From: Oscheius onirici
Lineage: Eukaryota > Nematoda > Chromadorea > Rhabditida > Rhabditidae
NCBI GenBank assembly: GCA_932521025.1
Contig: OW051473.1
Coordinates: 7,254,001-7,318,000 of the forward strand
Reading direction: 5' to 3'
Length of the DNA stretch: 64,000 nucleotides
Shown here: piece after piece, positions 11,633 to 23,388 of the stretch
Numbering within the stretch: the first letter of the stretch is position 1
How the letters are laid out: every line of letters begins with the position of its first letter
The notes under the pieces: model-generated
What the model saw: only the letters and a program-made list of their open reading frames with translations
Database searches by the model: none
What the model was told of the DNA's origin: nothing
Program-made: the position numbers and the translations under genes

Positions 11633-13958
11633 TTACAGATCACATTGTAGCCTGTTCAAAAGCTTCGCCTTCAGAAATTCCACTTCATCATTGATAAAGA
11701 GCCTGGACTCATCGCCAGCTATTTCCAGAAGCGTGGGACTGAACCAGTTTGCTATAAAAGGCAGATTCTTACATATTGCTCAATCGCGCCAAACTGGCAA
11801 CAAAAACTTCGACATTTTCCAGTCTCCTGATATTCGTCGCAGCTTCTCGCACATCATCGTGGGAAAATCTGAAACTTTAGCACAGAAAAGCAATATTCTT
11901 ACCCATCGCTCAACACAATGACGATTGTAGGGACGTATGTTCTTCTGGATTCCAATTGTATCAGAGTCATTCCCAAGGCTGCTCCAATATATGTTGTACC
12001 TAAACTCGCTGTTTTTCGTAATAGAACTTGTTTGCCTGTAAAATGCCGAAGGTTATTGAACGCTCTGATAATTTCTTCGTTATGGCTGAAACTGGCGAAT
12101 GGTCTTTCCATTTTCTGAAGATGGGCTCCAGCAAACTGAATGAAAGCGACTCTATGAGACTGATCCTCCGTGTTCACATTATCCAGAATTGACGATAAAA
12201 AGTTCTAGATCCTTTGAAGAGAAACATTTTCGAAAATAACCTTTTGTTTTTCGTAAACAGCGCCGACCGATCCTGAGCTATCAACAACAAAAAGAAGGTC
12301 CATGGGGCAATCGGATTTGGTTGGAAATACTAAAAGTGGGAGTGCATGTATGGAACAAAACCTACGTTGATTTTTTGAAGCAAACGCTTTAGCCTTAGCC
12401 GTTGGAAAACTTTCGTGCTCCTTTTCCAAAGAAGTGGTCGTCGGCTTATTTGATGTTGCAAAAAGTGAAGAGAACAAAGTTCTCATTTTTGTAGTAGGGT
12501 TTTTTGTAGTAGTCAACCGCAAAGTGGTGGTAGATTCTGTCGTTCCTGTTGTTGTTGGTTCTACAGTCGTAGAAATGTTTTTCTAAGAAATATTAAATGT
12601 CATGAAGAAGGTATACCTTTCCGAGAACCTTGAATCTTTTCCTGATAGCTGGAGTCTCTGTCCATGAATCTTTCGTAGTTACTTCCACAGTCGAAGTTCG
12701 TGGCGTGGTAACTGTAGTCAACGGTACTTGACTCGTTGTAATCAAAGGAGCAACAAATGTTCTGGTCGATCTCCGGGTGGTTATTTTATGTTTAATATTC
12801 GTGCCATTCTGCTTCCTTCGAACAATTCTTCGCACCTTTTTGCCGCTCGGACTAATGATCTGTAGCAAATTGCATTAGTGCAGGTCGTATCACTTACAAT
12901 TTCCTCTCTCAATATCGGTCCAGTTTTGAACTTTCTTCTAAGAATCCGTACCTTCTTCCTTTTTGGTTTTGAGTCAAAATCTGCTGTGACTTCCATCACA
13001 GGGGAAATTATCTAAACTCAGTTTTGTACTATTCGCTAAAAATAGTGATACTCTCTGATGAATTGTTGTCGTTGGTTTAGGTGTAACGGTTGTAGACGTC
13101 GCTGTCGATACATTCTGAAAGATATTTCTTTTAATACCTTTAAAGCACGTACAGGGCAGCGTCTTGAAGCCTCAACATCCATTGATAGCTGTTCAGTGAA
13201 TCGGTGCAGATCTGACGGTCTTTTTTTTTCATTTTTATGGATCCATCCTTCTAGACTTACCCAAAAACATTCTCTACATCTCCAGCAATCTTTTGCATTT
13301 CCGGAACAAAACCGTCTGTACCGACACTGATCACATAAACATTCACTCCTCGGACATCACGTAAACGATTCGATGGCTCGTTTGGATCATCGATAGACAA
13401 TCCGTCAGAGAAGAGAACGATTGTCTTTGAAGCATTCTTTCTATTTATCAAAGTTCTTTTCACAAAAATAATCAAAACCTTGATCCTTTGACTGGAGTAA
13501 ATAGCTCAAGTTCTGCTTGCTTTAAAGCCAAGCCGGTTTTTGTGACGCCTGATTGAAACTGTATCGTTTTAATCTTTTTTATGACCTCGGTCTTATCGTC
13601 GTTAGAACCGAGACCGAATTCAACAATAGGTGTTCCTGCATACCTAAAGCTCTCTGCCTTTTTGATATCGATGGTTGCTAAACAAGTTATATAACGTACT
13701 GAATGGCTGCCACTCGGACAGCATCCTGATGAACTGGCAGTCTATTAGTGATAGCTTTGATCCATCGTATTTGTTCTTCATAAACTTCATCAATACTTCC
13801 AGAGGTATCCAAAACAAAAACGAGATCAAGTTGTGGAGGACAAGTTGCTAAAAATTATTAGGGTTCACTCAAAATTACCGGATACCTGGATCAATTTTGT
13901 CCAATGCACAAACGGATACAAAAACTAAAAATAGAAATAGGAAGAGCTGCCGTTTCAT
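11633..13958 (-). CDS. Secreted protein with two von Willebrand factor A domains
   Basis: Likely extracellular adhesion or matrix protein. The start at 13958 gives a signal peptide (MKRQLFLFLFLVFVSVCA). VWA 1 follows with an intact metal-ion site DTSGS in CPPQLDLVFVLDTSGS, then FSDGLSIDD and a VISVGTDG strand. A basic, Thr-rich linker (TTTVEPTTTGTTES, RRIVRRKQ) leads to VWA 2 with DSSGS in CPMDLLFVVDSSGS, IVIVLSDG and LLEIAGDESRLF, ending LQCDL. The last intron, 11739-11772, must be just 34 nt to keep the VWA 2 frame (SNI joined to PTLLEIAG). It has GTAAGA and TTCAG ends, but the sequence between was not tested. No lectin, EGF or collagen region is visible, so a function beyond divalent-cation-dependent binding cannot be given. 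The AATAAA at 11586-11591 (minus) fits as its poly(A) signal. Confidence 0.82.
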
Positions 13959-14098
13959 GACTTGAAGTAAAAGAGGAACAAGAACAGCTTCAACTATTAC
14001 TATCTAGCATGGGATCGTTAGACGCTACGCGATACACATCGACCTCAATTAGTAACTTGTTGACCGCTTTTCATTGCAGAAGGAAGACCAATAGAATT

Positions 14099-14104
14099 TT
14101 TATT
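14099..14104 (-). terminator. Poly(A) signal AATAAA of the SMP-C2-C1 gene
   Basis: AATAAA on the minus strand, 164 nt past the stop of the SMP-C2-C1 gene and about 140 nt before the ATG of the VWA gene on the same strand. The two genes are therefore close tandem neighbours with separate 3' end formation. Confidence 0.45.
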
Positions 14105-14267
14105 TCTTTAAAACTCTGTTAAACACCGAGTTGATAAATAATATAGAGTGGAACATCTAATCTCTGATTAGTTGAGATGGGCGATTCAGATGTATGCAAA
14201 TAACTTTCAACGGGCAAGACCGGCCGCAAGAGGGATGGCAGTAAAGGTATATAAAGACGAAATACAG

Positions 14268-17200
14268 TTAAACTCCTTCGAGTGAGATGAATTCTTCCAG
14301 TTGGTAGTGGCTCAAGAAGTGAGCCCAGTCGATGTCCTTAGCGCTAAAACTTAAAGCTTATTTTTGGAACAAAATCTCTTACATTTGTAATTTTGACACG
14401 GTGCTCTTGGTGCAGAAGGCATCCGTTTTGTAATGACATGATTTGTGGCAGACCAGTTTACAGTCTGAAAGTAATTCAACTAAATTTGAGGAAAAACCAA
14501 CCTCGACATTGATAAGACTGTTTGGAGAAACTGCTTTTGATCCTGTTCTGGCACACGTGGCAGTTGATTCCACTACAACATCTTAAGTGCAAAGCTTTGC
14601 AAACAACAAGCAGTTAGGGTGCTGACGGAACAGTAAGGTAACAGAAAAGTGACGTGTGCACATGCTCACCCTCGGATTTTCACGGCCACGAAAGTGTGGT
14701 CGTTGTAGATGTGCAGCTTGCGGCCCTTCTTCATAAGACGAGCAGCTGCCGGTTCTGACAGTATTGAGGGTGGGATCAAGTAATATCTGAAAAAGTTTAC
14801 ACTTTGCAACAGACGTTTTACTTTTTATCTTTCTCTTCTTCCACTTCCAAAATCAGAGTTGAGTGCTGGTAAAGGCTCCTGGTCGACTCGCCAGACAAAC
14901 CTCCAACAGACTGGGTTTCCAAATAACTACTTCCACTTTGTGAAACTAAAATTCTGATCAGAAAATGCCGAGACAATGTTCACCTGTATAGCGAGTTCTA
15001 CTCTGATCTCTGCTGGGTGGAAGAGAGACAGCCTCTTCGATCTCCGGGGCTCCAACATCCACACTTTTGGATCTCTTCTGGCTCTTTTTCCTTCCACTGA
15101 GTCGATCCCTGAGTTCACCGAAAAATGACCTCTCCCTTTTTCCTGTAGGAGCATGTCCATTCTTCTTTGTTCGATCTAAACCATAAATTTAATATGCTTT
15201 TTCTTTTTTAAGTTACCTCTTCCTCGAGAATCGACATTCTGTGGCGGAACTGAATCTCCACCTGCACTATACGACCTTGTCATTCGCTCATCGATGGGCT
15301 TTCCTTGCCGCTGAGACTCTACTTTCTGCAGTTTTGCTTCAAGCTGTTGCAGTTTCGGATCATTGCTGTTTCTAATCTGCTCTTCCAATATCCTCTGGGT
15401 AGTTGGATCAATAGCATTTTCCATGGACCCATGTACTGACTGGATTTGAGGTTTCTCTTTGAGTTGCTAAGCTTTTTAGTACAAACTATGCACTACAAAC
15501 TATACCTGTGACACAGCTTTGACCAATACTGTCGTTGTTTTCGATGGAGCGATATCGTTCACGTCAAAGTTGTCTGAACTAAAACTTTACCCAAAAGTGG
15601 AGATTTTAACATACCGTGAGGGTCATAAAGAGCTCTTCTCTGCAAAGTGACCGTCTCTCTGAACTCGTTGCCTCCCTTGTCTCTGATCTTCACAGTATCC
15701 ACAAACTTTCCGACAGACGTAGAGGTGGGATCGTAGTAAAAGTCAAACTAAAACATCTATAAGAAACGCTAAAGTATAAATACCTGGACAGTTAATTCTC
15801 CTGTGATCTCATCTTTCTTGTAAGGAGTTCCTTGAAGCTTCAGAACGTGCAATTGCTGGAAAATGAACTGAAAAAGGCGACCAGGTGCAAGTTAGGCATT
15901 AGTAAAGATGGTCGATAGAAAGTGTAAGTAGAAGTTAGAATTCGTCATACCTCTCCACTTCGACGAATTTCTTCAAAGTTAACAAGACAGAGACCAAGAA
16001 AGCTGTCATCGGGATTGCTCTGGACGTCTTTTGTGGCTCCTCTCATTCTGGATGCGTCATAAACTTCGAACAGGATCTCCTCGGAAGCAGGAGTCAGTTC
16101 ACTTAATGGAACAATTGCAAAACACGTGTTGGCACTTACAAAGCAAAAGTTTCTTCCCAGAAAGGATTAGCGTTGATTCCTTTGCTGGTAGTGTGCTTCT
16201 GGGAAGGCTCGTCCATTTCAATGTCGACATATGGCTGTTGCACCACGATTTCTTAATTAATAATTGACAACAACAGCAGAAAAGCTTACTGTTGTTTCTT
16301 CCGAGACGATTAGCTTTGATGACTTTTACTCTGAGCTTGTTTGGAACAGTGCTGGTGTTAACCATGGGACTGACCAGCTGAAATCCATACGAAATAATTC
16401 CAGTTTCATTCCCTACGTTACTATCGTTGAGGTTTTTGAACATGTTCGGAACCTCGGCCCGATTTTCATCTATCCTCGACGCAGTAGAAACGTAAGTGTC
16501 AGTCGGTACTTGGTCATAATCGTTAGCAGTGTAACCCGATGACAGAGGTCCTTTCTGCCTATCAAAAGAACTATTGAAGCTTTCGTTCATCTTGTTGAGG
16601 TTCATCATGTCCACAGGCTGTTCAGCAGTTCTTCTGTTAACCACATTCTGATAAGGATCGAGATTGTCCGTTCGTTTTCTTTCCATTGAGTTGGAATACA
16701 TGGAAGAGAACACCTAAAGATTTGATGTAACGACATGTTTCTTACAACTGACTTGAGCATTGTTAACTCGGCCGAAATTGTCACTCGAGCGCTGATCTTC
16801 CTCAAAATTTACAGCTGGCCAGCAATCGGAGAGGTTTATGTGCGTGACAGCGGACAGCAGGCAACGGCGAATACTCTCCTCGACTAGGCCGAAGGAAATT
16901 TGTTGAGGTTGCTGAATTGTAATAGGTTGTTTTTCGCTGGATAAGATTATAGAGCAAATAAATAAAAGATAAAGAAGAACCTACAGATTTTGGATCAGAG
17001 TAGTTGAGCTCAATATCCATTTCGGGTCTTCCCTTAAAACACACGACGATGTAAAACTGATTAGCGATGCAGGCTACACGACACTCGACCTATAACTTTT
17101 TTTGTATGAAGATAATTCTAGCTTACTTCTCCTCGCAGATCAATAATGTTTCCATCCAAGTTACTAACTACTAGACGGTCTCCAACTCTTTGTGATGAAA

Positions 17201-18091
17201 TGAGCTTCAGTTTGATACAGGGGAAATGCACATTGGCGTAAATTGTCTAAATACAGTTTCACTTGATTTTTATAAAACCTACAATATGATCCCTCGGCCC
17301 TTTAACTGCTTTGATATCTGTGATCTTAGGCGGTCGAACCACATTCGAGTGGTCGCCGAAACTCTCGAAGAGCACCTCGCACTTTGCCTGCAACAAGTCA
17401 CTGTCTATCAGTCGGAGCTATTAAACGATTCAAACAGTAAATACTTACAGGAGAGGTGACCTTCTTGGCAATCTCGTTGAGAGAACGTATCCAGGCGTCT
17501 AACGGACCCGGCACTTTGTGAAAATTATTGTACATCCATGCCAAAAATTCGTTCGTCCATTCGCAATTGCTGAAAAATTAAAGCATAATATAGATTAGAC
17601 GAATTCTTACGTGCTACCGGCTGAGGAACCAGTTGTGCCATTTGATGTTTTGGCGGCATCTTCAGTTGATGGTCCTCCAAGATATGTCAGGGCATAGTAG
17701 CAGGCAGCAGCTACTATTCCCCAAGAAAGGAGTAGCCACAGCATATCCGTACCAAGACGGAGTAGCACTGGAACAGGAAGTTTGTACTGTACAATATTCC
17801 ACTATCACCCTTTGCATAGTACACACATGAAGGACTAGTATAAAGCAGAGCAATAAGATAAAGAGAGCCTAGAATGACGGCAATGATGAATGATGTCAAG
17901 GCACCCTGTTGAAATTGTTCTGGGATTGTGGACAAATGGTCCTGGAGGTGTTTCGTTTTAGCTTGCAAGCGGTGTAGTTGCTCTTTCCAGGGCGGAATAG
18001 AAATACTTTGATTCGTAGAAGAGGGTTGGGGTAGATCGCTGGTCGAGATATAGGAGAGGGGTCGTGTCTGACTGTTTCGAGAAGTTGTCAT
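14268..18091 (-). CDS. Membrane-anchored SMP, C2 and C1 domain protein (contact-site lipid transfer type)
   Basis: Probable ER-anchored lipid-transfer protein at membrane contact sites. The first ATG of the frame is at 18091. Two hydrophobic segments lie near residues 64-84 (ALTSFIIAVILGSLYLIALLY) and 102-122, with the exon junction between them bridging a 41-nt intron. An SMP-like region follows (WTNEFLAWMYNNFHKVPGPL, IVTIYANVHFPCIKLKL, VVCFKGRPEMDIELNY), then a Ser/Asn-rich linker, then a C2 domain (NKLRVKVIKANRLGRNN, YVDIEMDEPSQKH, EEILFEVYDASRM). The C1 finger keeps all ligands: a leading His, CHVC, and C-X2-C-X4-H-X2-C-X7-C in QCRDCKLVCHKSCHYKTDAFC. The final exon ends at the TAA at 14268 after KDIDWAHFLSHYQLEEFI. 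TMEM24/C2CD2 proteins have TM-SMP-C2 and PDZD8 has TM-SMP-PDZ-C1, so this architecture sits between them. I prefer C2CD2 kinship but do not assign a symbol. Confidence 0.8.
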
Positions 18092-19798
18092 GTCGATCGT
18101 GTAAGTCAGGGCCGGAGGAGGTACACGGCCAGAAGGGGGATTGAGCACAGTATCGGCGCCCAACCAGAGCAAATATCCGCAAGCGCGTAGTCAAACATCC
18201 CTGACTGTGCGCCTTGACATATTTTAAATCTCGGGGCATCCACGATATCTCGCTGGTACGCGGCACGGTTATTTTGAGGAGATGGCGGTAAACACAGATG
18301 TTGCAAGCAACTTTACGCTTGGATCAACGGAAACAGTGGGTTTTGGGGGAAAATATTGCAAAATTAGGAGAGAAGTTTTTACTAATCTATTGAAATTGTT
18401 TTTGTATGCGCGAGTTTATCGTTGTCGAAGTTTAAAGCCAGAAAACGTAATATAAACACTCTGAGAATCTGATAAATAATGTGCCACCAACTTTGCGAAT
18501 ACCAGAAGTACCCAAATATCTGAAGTTAGTATACTCAACGTTGCTATTTTTGTGATTTTAAGGAAGAATCGGGTAATCGGAAGAATCGGTAAGAATGGGG
18601 TAAGTAAGTACGCGTTTCTTGCACTACTTTCACACATTGGATACTTTCATAACATCTTCTGGTCCGAATTTCAAAAAATGAATATATAGCCGATACCAAA
18701 AATTGTTCGAGATACTACAGAAAATGCATAGAGTAGAATAATAATGAAAACGATCGTGAACGGTGGAAATTGAAGCCGAGATGCGAAAAAAGTGAAAACG
18801 TCGATTGAAAGTGTGAGGAGAAACGAGAGAAGCAACAGTTGTGGATGCCGCGGTTAGCCGCAATCAGTTTACGTTTAGAAAAAAGTCAAGTTGTGGCCAA
18901 ACAATAGTTTATCGGTACCGATGATTTGAATTCCATAAAAGTGGCATAAAGCCAGTCCTACTACCCGAAGTTTAAAAAGTGAGAAATGTGCCTGGAGTGG
19001 ATAAAAATGCAACACGGGATGTATTGAAGTCGAATCCGGACGGACAGCTTTGACCGACAACAGGAAGATGAGAGCAAAATAAACAGTGTTCGCCGTAAAT
19101 AAAAATGGAACACGTCTAAAAACGTGAATCGGTCTAGCGCTTGTAAGATGACATCACTACTTATCAATGCATTTTTAACAACAGAGAAAGCAAGAAAAGT
19201 AGTAAACTTTGAAGCGGAAATTTACCTGGGCCGAGTCGAGTGAGCCGGGATGTTGTAAGACGGCGTTCGCCAACAGTTTAATATGCTGCCGACGACAGCC
19301 GACGGCCAGCTTGCTAAAATAAAAGAGCTGCCTCATGTCCCTTAGGCAAGAACAACGTGTTGGAGGAAGTCGAAAAAATAGCAGAAGTAACTTCCTGAGA
19401 TAGATTACAAATGTTTGAAACCAATGTTTGCAGGTTTTTTGGAAAACAGAGACGGTGAAAGGAACGATTTTCTGTTTTGTCGAAATAAACTTCCTGTTAT
19501 TTCTATTGCATTTTAACAATTATGGCGTTGTTGTTTTTCTGCTAAGAAACTGTTTTGATTACTGACAGGAGCTTCAGTTCAACCAAAATCTGAGATGTTT
19601 CACCCTGTATCACTTAAAATTGAAATATTTCCTCATCTTCTGCAACATTGAAATCCTTTTTTGACAGTCTGTGCCAATGCCTGGCAACAAGAGATCAGCG
19701 CTTGTGAATAAGTCACCGTAAAAGGCACCACTGCTAGGCATTCGACTGTCACTAGGCACTCGATCCCAAGCTGATGTGACGACGCAAAATTTTCTGAA
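18092..19798. other. Unresolved spacer with possible membrane-protein exons on the minus strand
   Basis: Between the SMP gene start and the receptor-like gene, minus-strand fragments look protein-like. One begins with an ATG near 19335 (MRQLFYFSKLAVGC) and runs to a GTAAAT donor near 19226. Another follows a TTTTTAG acceptor near 19116 (TANTVYFALIFLLSV). A hydrophobic frame lies at about 18700-18840. I could not join them in phase, so no gene is claimed. Otherwise the stretch holds the probable promoters of both flanking, divergently arranged genes. Confidence 0.2.
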
Positions 19799-21903
19799 AT
19801 GGCTCTTCGACACATTGGGTTTCTTTCTGCTCTAATTGTTCTTCTTCTGCCACTAACACTCACAGAAGACTGTTCGTGCGACGGAGTTACAGCCACTGTA
19901 ACTGCGGGGCAAACATGTGCCTACAATGTATGGAATAGTATAGAGATAAACTAACATTTTGAATTCAGATCTCCGGCGGGAACCCCGTCAATTTGACCGG
20001 CTGCACATGTGCAAAAGGATACACCTACTCTTCTGTGAATTTGACAACGAATTTGTCTTATTGCAGTGCAACTGCGATTACAACAACCACCACTACCACA
20101 GTCGCCACAACAATTGGTTGTGAAGACAAGGACGGGAATGGAGTCTGTGATTACATCGAATACGCTCAATATTCTCGTTGCTACAATCAGACAATGACTG
20201 ACAGTATGAGTGACATCACATGGGTAGGTTTTTGTGAGCTGTCTGAAAAAAAAATTCAGTACGCTCTCATCTTCGGCTCAGTTTGGGTCATTGTCTGGTG
20301 TATCCTCACGATTATTATCAACATTTCCCACAAGTGAGTAAAATAATCAGAAACCCATACTAACTTGTCTTCAAGGAACAGTGGACATCACAGATTCATA
20401 CATCTTTATGAAGAGCTTGGAATCATTATTTTAATGATAGCGGTTGGAATTTTGAACTTTTACTTTGACAGCTATTCCCAGAAGGTATCGAAAATCAATA
20501 AAGAATGTATATTTTGTTCAGATGCCCTGCAAAATCGTGGCAATCGTGTCGCACTTTTTCATGGTTCTCGTGTCAGCGGCCTTCTTTTTTGAGGCAACGT
20601 TTGCTGAATCGTGGGGATCGACACAGGTGTAATAATGATCCATTTAAGAATGGTCCATGGAAAGCCAAAAAAGAATGGATGCGTTCCAGCTGTGCTTAAC
20701 TACATACTGCCAATCATCTTGGCAGCTATTCCAGCTGGTTTAACCTTTTACTTTCAACAGGACAACTATGGAACGACTTACAGACAGTACCTATTCGAAT
20801 ATCGCTAAACACATTATGTTTAAGCTGCTTCGCTGTTCTCACTAAAGATATGATGTGGGGTTTCATCATTCCAGTCTGGATTCTGATTTGTGCCGCTACT
20901 TTGCAAGCTCAATTTGCTTGTCTTGGATGCGACATGACGAACAAGGACCAGAACCAAGCTCAATGCTTTTGGGCAAAGTATTTTTGCACTATTCTTCAAA
21001 GCTGATGTTTCTTTCAGAAAGTCTGGAAAATATCTGGCGGTGGTCGCATTGCTCCTGTTGAGCATTTGGCTGACAATCATGCATGCTGGAGACGAACAAG
21101 TAACGATAAGCATTTTGAAAACAAGCAGACAGAAAAAGGCGTTCATTTTACAGAACGTAGCTTGTGAAGCCTCTGGATATTCATTGTATTCTAAACTAGG
21201 AACGGTCACCATGTCTGGCACAAAATTACCACCTACTGTTACTTTAAAATATTTCTGGCATCGATATGCTATACACACAAGCAGGCTTGATTGTTGATTG
21301 TTGAATAACGACTATATCTTAGCTAATAAATGTTTTTTCCAGGTACTTTACCTATTCATCCTAGCCGTGGTATTGTGCGTCATCTTCGGCCCAGTACTCT
21401 TCATCTGTCATACGTCATGCCACATTAACGTTTGAAAAAATTGAGATCTGGTTTAGGAACAAATTTCAGACATGCAAAAAGTGGGGAGGATCATCCTGCT
21501 TTAAGAAAATGTACACTCTTTGTCCGGAACGCGAATTTGAGAAAAAGATTGTCTACGAGGAAAAGATAGTCTACCGAGACAGACCTGGCGAACCCGTCTA
21601 TCAAGTAAACTTTCCTTATTCAAGCGATAACACGTACATTTAGCCTACCGGGCAATTTGGTCCCTACCCACCAGGAGCCGTACAACCTGTGGGTCTCTAT
21701 TATAACGATTGTTGGCAGAGAAGAGGTTATTGTTTAACCTTTTCTTCTGCAAACTTTCTGGAAAGAAGCACTGATAACGTTTTTAGGCGGCACCCGTCGG
21801 CGATACTCACACTCAGGCGCAACACTTCTATTCGTGGCTGTATGATAACAAAAAGAAAAAGAACAATGCAAAAGACATCCTCTTTAACCCGAAGCCCTAC
21901 TAA
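19799..21903 (+). CDS. Seven-transmembrane receptor-like protein, possibly class B/adhesion type
   Basis: Signal peptide (MALRHIGFLSALIVLLLPL), a small Cys- and Thr-rich ectodomain (CSCDGVTATVTAGQTC, then TTTTTTTVATT, then CEDKDGNGVCDYIEY), and seven hydrophobic segments, each on its own or a neighbouring exon: YALIFGSVWVIVWCILTIII; LGIIILMIAVGILNFYF; a third starting CKIVAIVSHFFMVL; VLNYILPIILAAIPAGLTF; MMWGFIIPVWILICAAT; YLAVVALLLLSIWLTIM; VLYLFILAVVLCVIFGPVL. The tail is charged (EFEKKIVYEEKIVYRD) and ends NAKDILFNPKPY. TM3, the DNYG loop and the WGFIIPVW segment recall class B2 receptors, but there is no GPS proteolysis motif and the usual CW of loop 2 reads CF. A 38-nt intron (20787-20824) is needed. 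Ligand and signalling are unknown, and an unrelated seven-pass family is possible. Confidence 0.65.
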
Positions 21904-22297
21904 ACATTGCGTTGAATGAACTTGTTAAAAAAATGAATAGAACTAGCTTATTTTCACTAGAAGAAGTTTGATTTATATTTCTCTGCTGATCCAAGCATAG
22001 CCTGTTAGAAAACTATTAATAGTGCTAAGCATTCCCTTACGCAAAATAGGTAACGTTTCATCTTGTTTCTAAATTCGAGAACATTCGCTTTCGGCTCTGC
22101 AGTACCGAATAACTTGTTGTCACGCGTCATAAGAGCACTTTTGCTATTGTTTTGACAATCACCTTGTACTGCTCGACTAGACTCCCTTTAATAAACAGCA
22201 GACAGAGATCTAGCGTCACGTGTAAACAAGTACAATTCCTGATACGGTCCTATTTGACTACACACCTTGATCAGATTTTGGTCGAATAGCTTAATCT

Positions 22298-22541
22298 ATG
22301 AGCTGGTATTACCTATCCAGCAGCGACTATGACACTGATTATGAGGATGAATCAGAATCGGAATCTTCGGAGGTCACTCCACTTCTTGCACGCCAGCGGT
22401 CCCGAAGGTTAGTGAGGAGAACCGGCTGGGGAATCATAAGACTTTTTCCCATTTTCATTGTGGAGGGTCAGTTTGTCCCAGTTTTCTGAGACTGTTTCAT
22501 TCATCCGTCTATCACTAGGCATGCCCATTATTACACGATAA
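22298..22541 (+). CDS. Possible two-exon micro-protein with acidic dileucine-like motif
   Basis: ATG 22298 opens a frame of about 57 codons that starts with a Tyr/Ser/Asp/Glu-rich part (YEDESESESSEVTPLLARQ), then RSRRLVRR and a hydrophobic stretch (GIIRLFPIFIVEG). A GTCAGT donor after GAGG and a TCACTAG acceptor at 22517-22518 join in phase to MPIITR and a stop at 22541, giving 64 residues or so. The EVTPLL segment resembles acidic dileucine sorting signals. I could not splice it in frame onto the sugar porter starting at 23389. It could also be non-coding. Confidence 0.3.
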
Positions 22542-23388
22542 GATGTCTATCTGAACCAGACCGTCTCCGAATGAAAAGGACAACGGCCAAAGTTTGCACG
22601 AGTTTTGAAATCGTCACATTCTGATCTCTTGTCCAACTTAACACATTACTCCTTGGCCTCTCCCATTATGCTTCGTTGGGTGTTTCTTATCTTGTCCAGA
22701 ACCTCGGCAGAAAAATCAGCAGTCCTCTACCACATTTCCTACTGCTAAGCTTCCTGTTGGGGCCAAACCACAGAAAGAGTTTTCAACATATAATACGAAA
22801 CACTTTTGTTAAAACGAATTAAACGCTTTATCTCCCCAAACTAAAAGGTTAACGATAAGATTTTCACACAATTCTCCGTAACTTCATATTGTCAAATTGG
22901 AAAACATCACACATACTCGACTTTTTTTAAATCACCCGCTAAAATTGAACCTTCTAGAAGCACAAAATACGGTTCTTTGCAGTTCGTCGCTCTTTTATCA
23001 AGAGAGCGGCTGACCAAACTCAAAGCGTCTTAATCGAGCACTGTGATCAACTGTGCCATCTAGAAAAATTAGTACCATGTAAACAAAAACCGTCTGGGGC
23101 ACCCCCTTAGGCGATCATTGCTAATATTTGTTCAACCTCTCTTCACTGATCAGTGATATCATTGATATTTACTTACTGTCTAGCCGTCAACAGAAGCATG
23201 GACCTTTAATATTTAGGGCATTGATAAGCATCCGATCATTTTAAAAACACACGTTGAGCCTACTCTCTGATTTTTGCTCGTTCCAGAACGAATTGTGGCG
23301 TGCTCCTGCAAGCAAATCCATTTCCTTGGAGAGTGATAACGCTTCTACTGTCTTCATTGTTGTTGAACTAACTGGTGCGGTTTCCAGA

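Noticed and set aside
18630-19351. A ciliary transition-zone TMEM138-like gene on the minus strand
   Set aside because: Two hydrophobic fragments resembled it, but their order on the strand is reversed relative to that family and they do not splice together.
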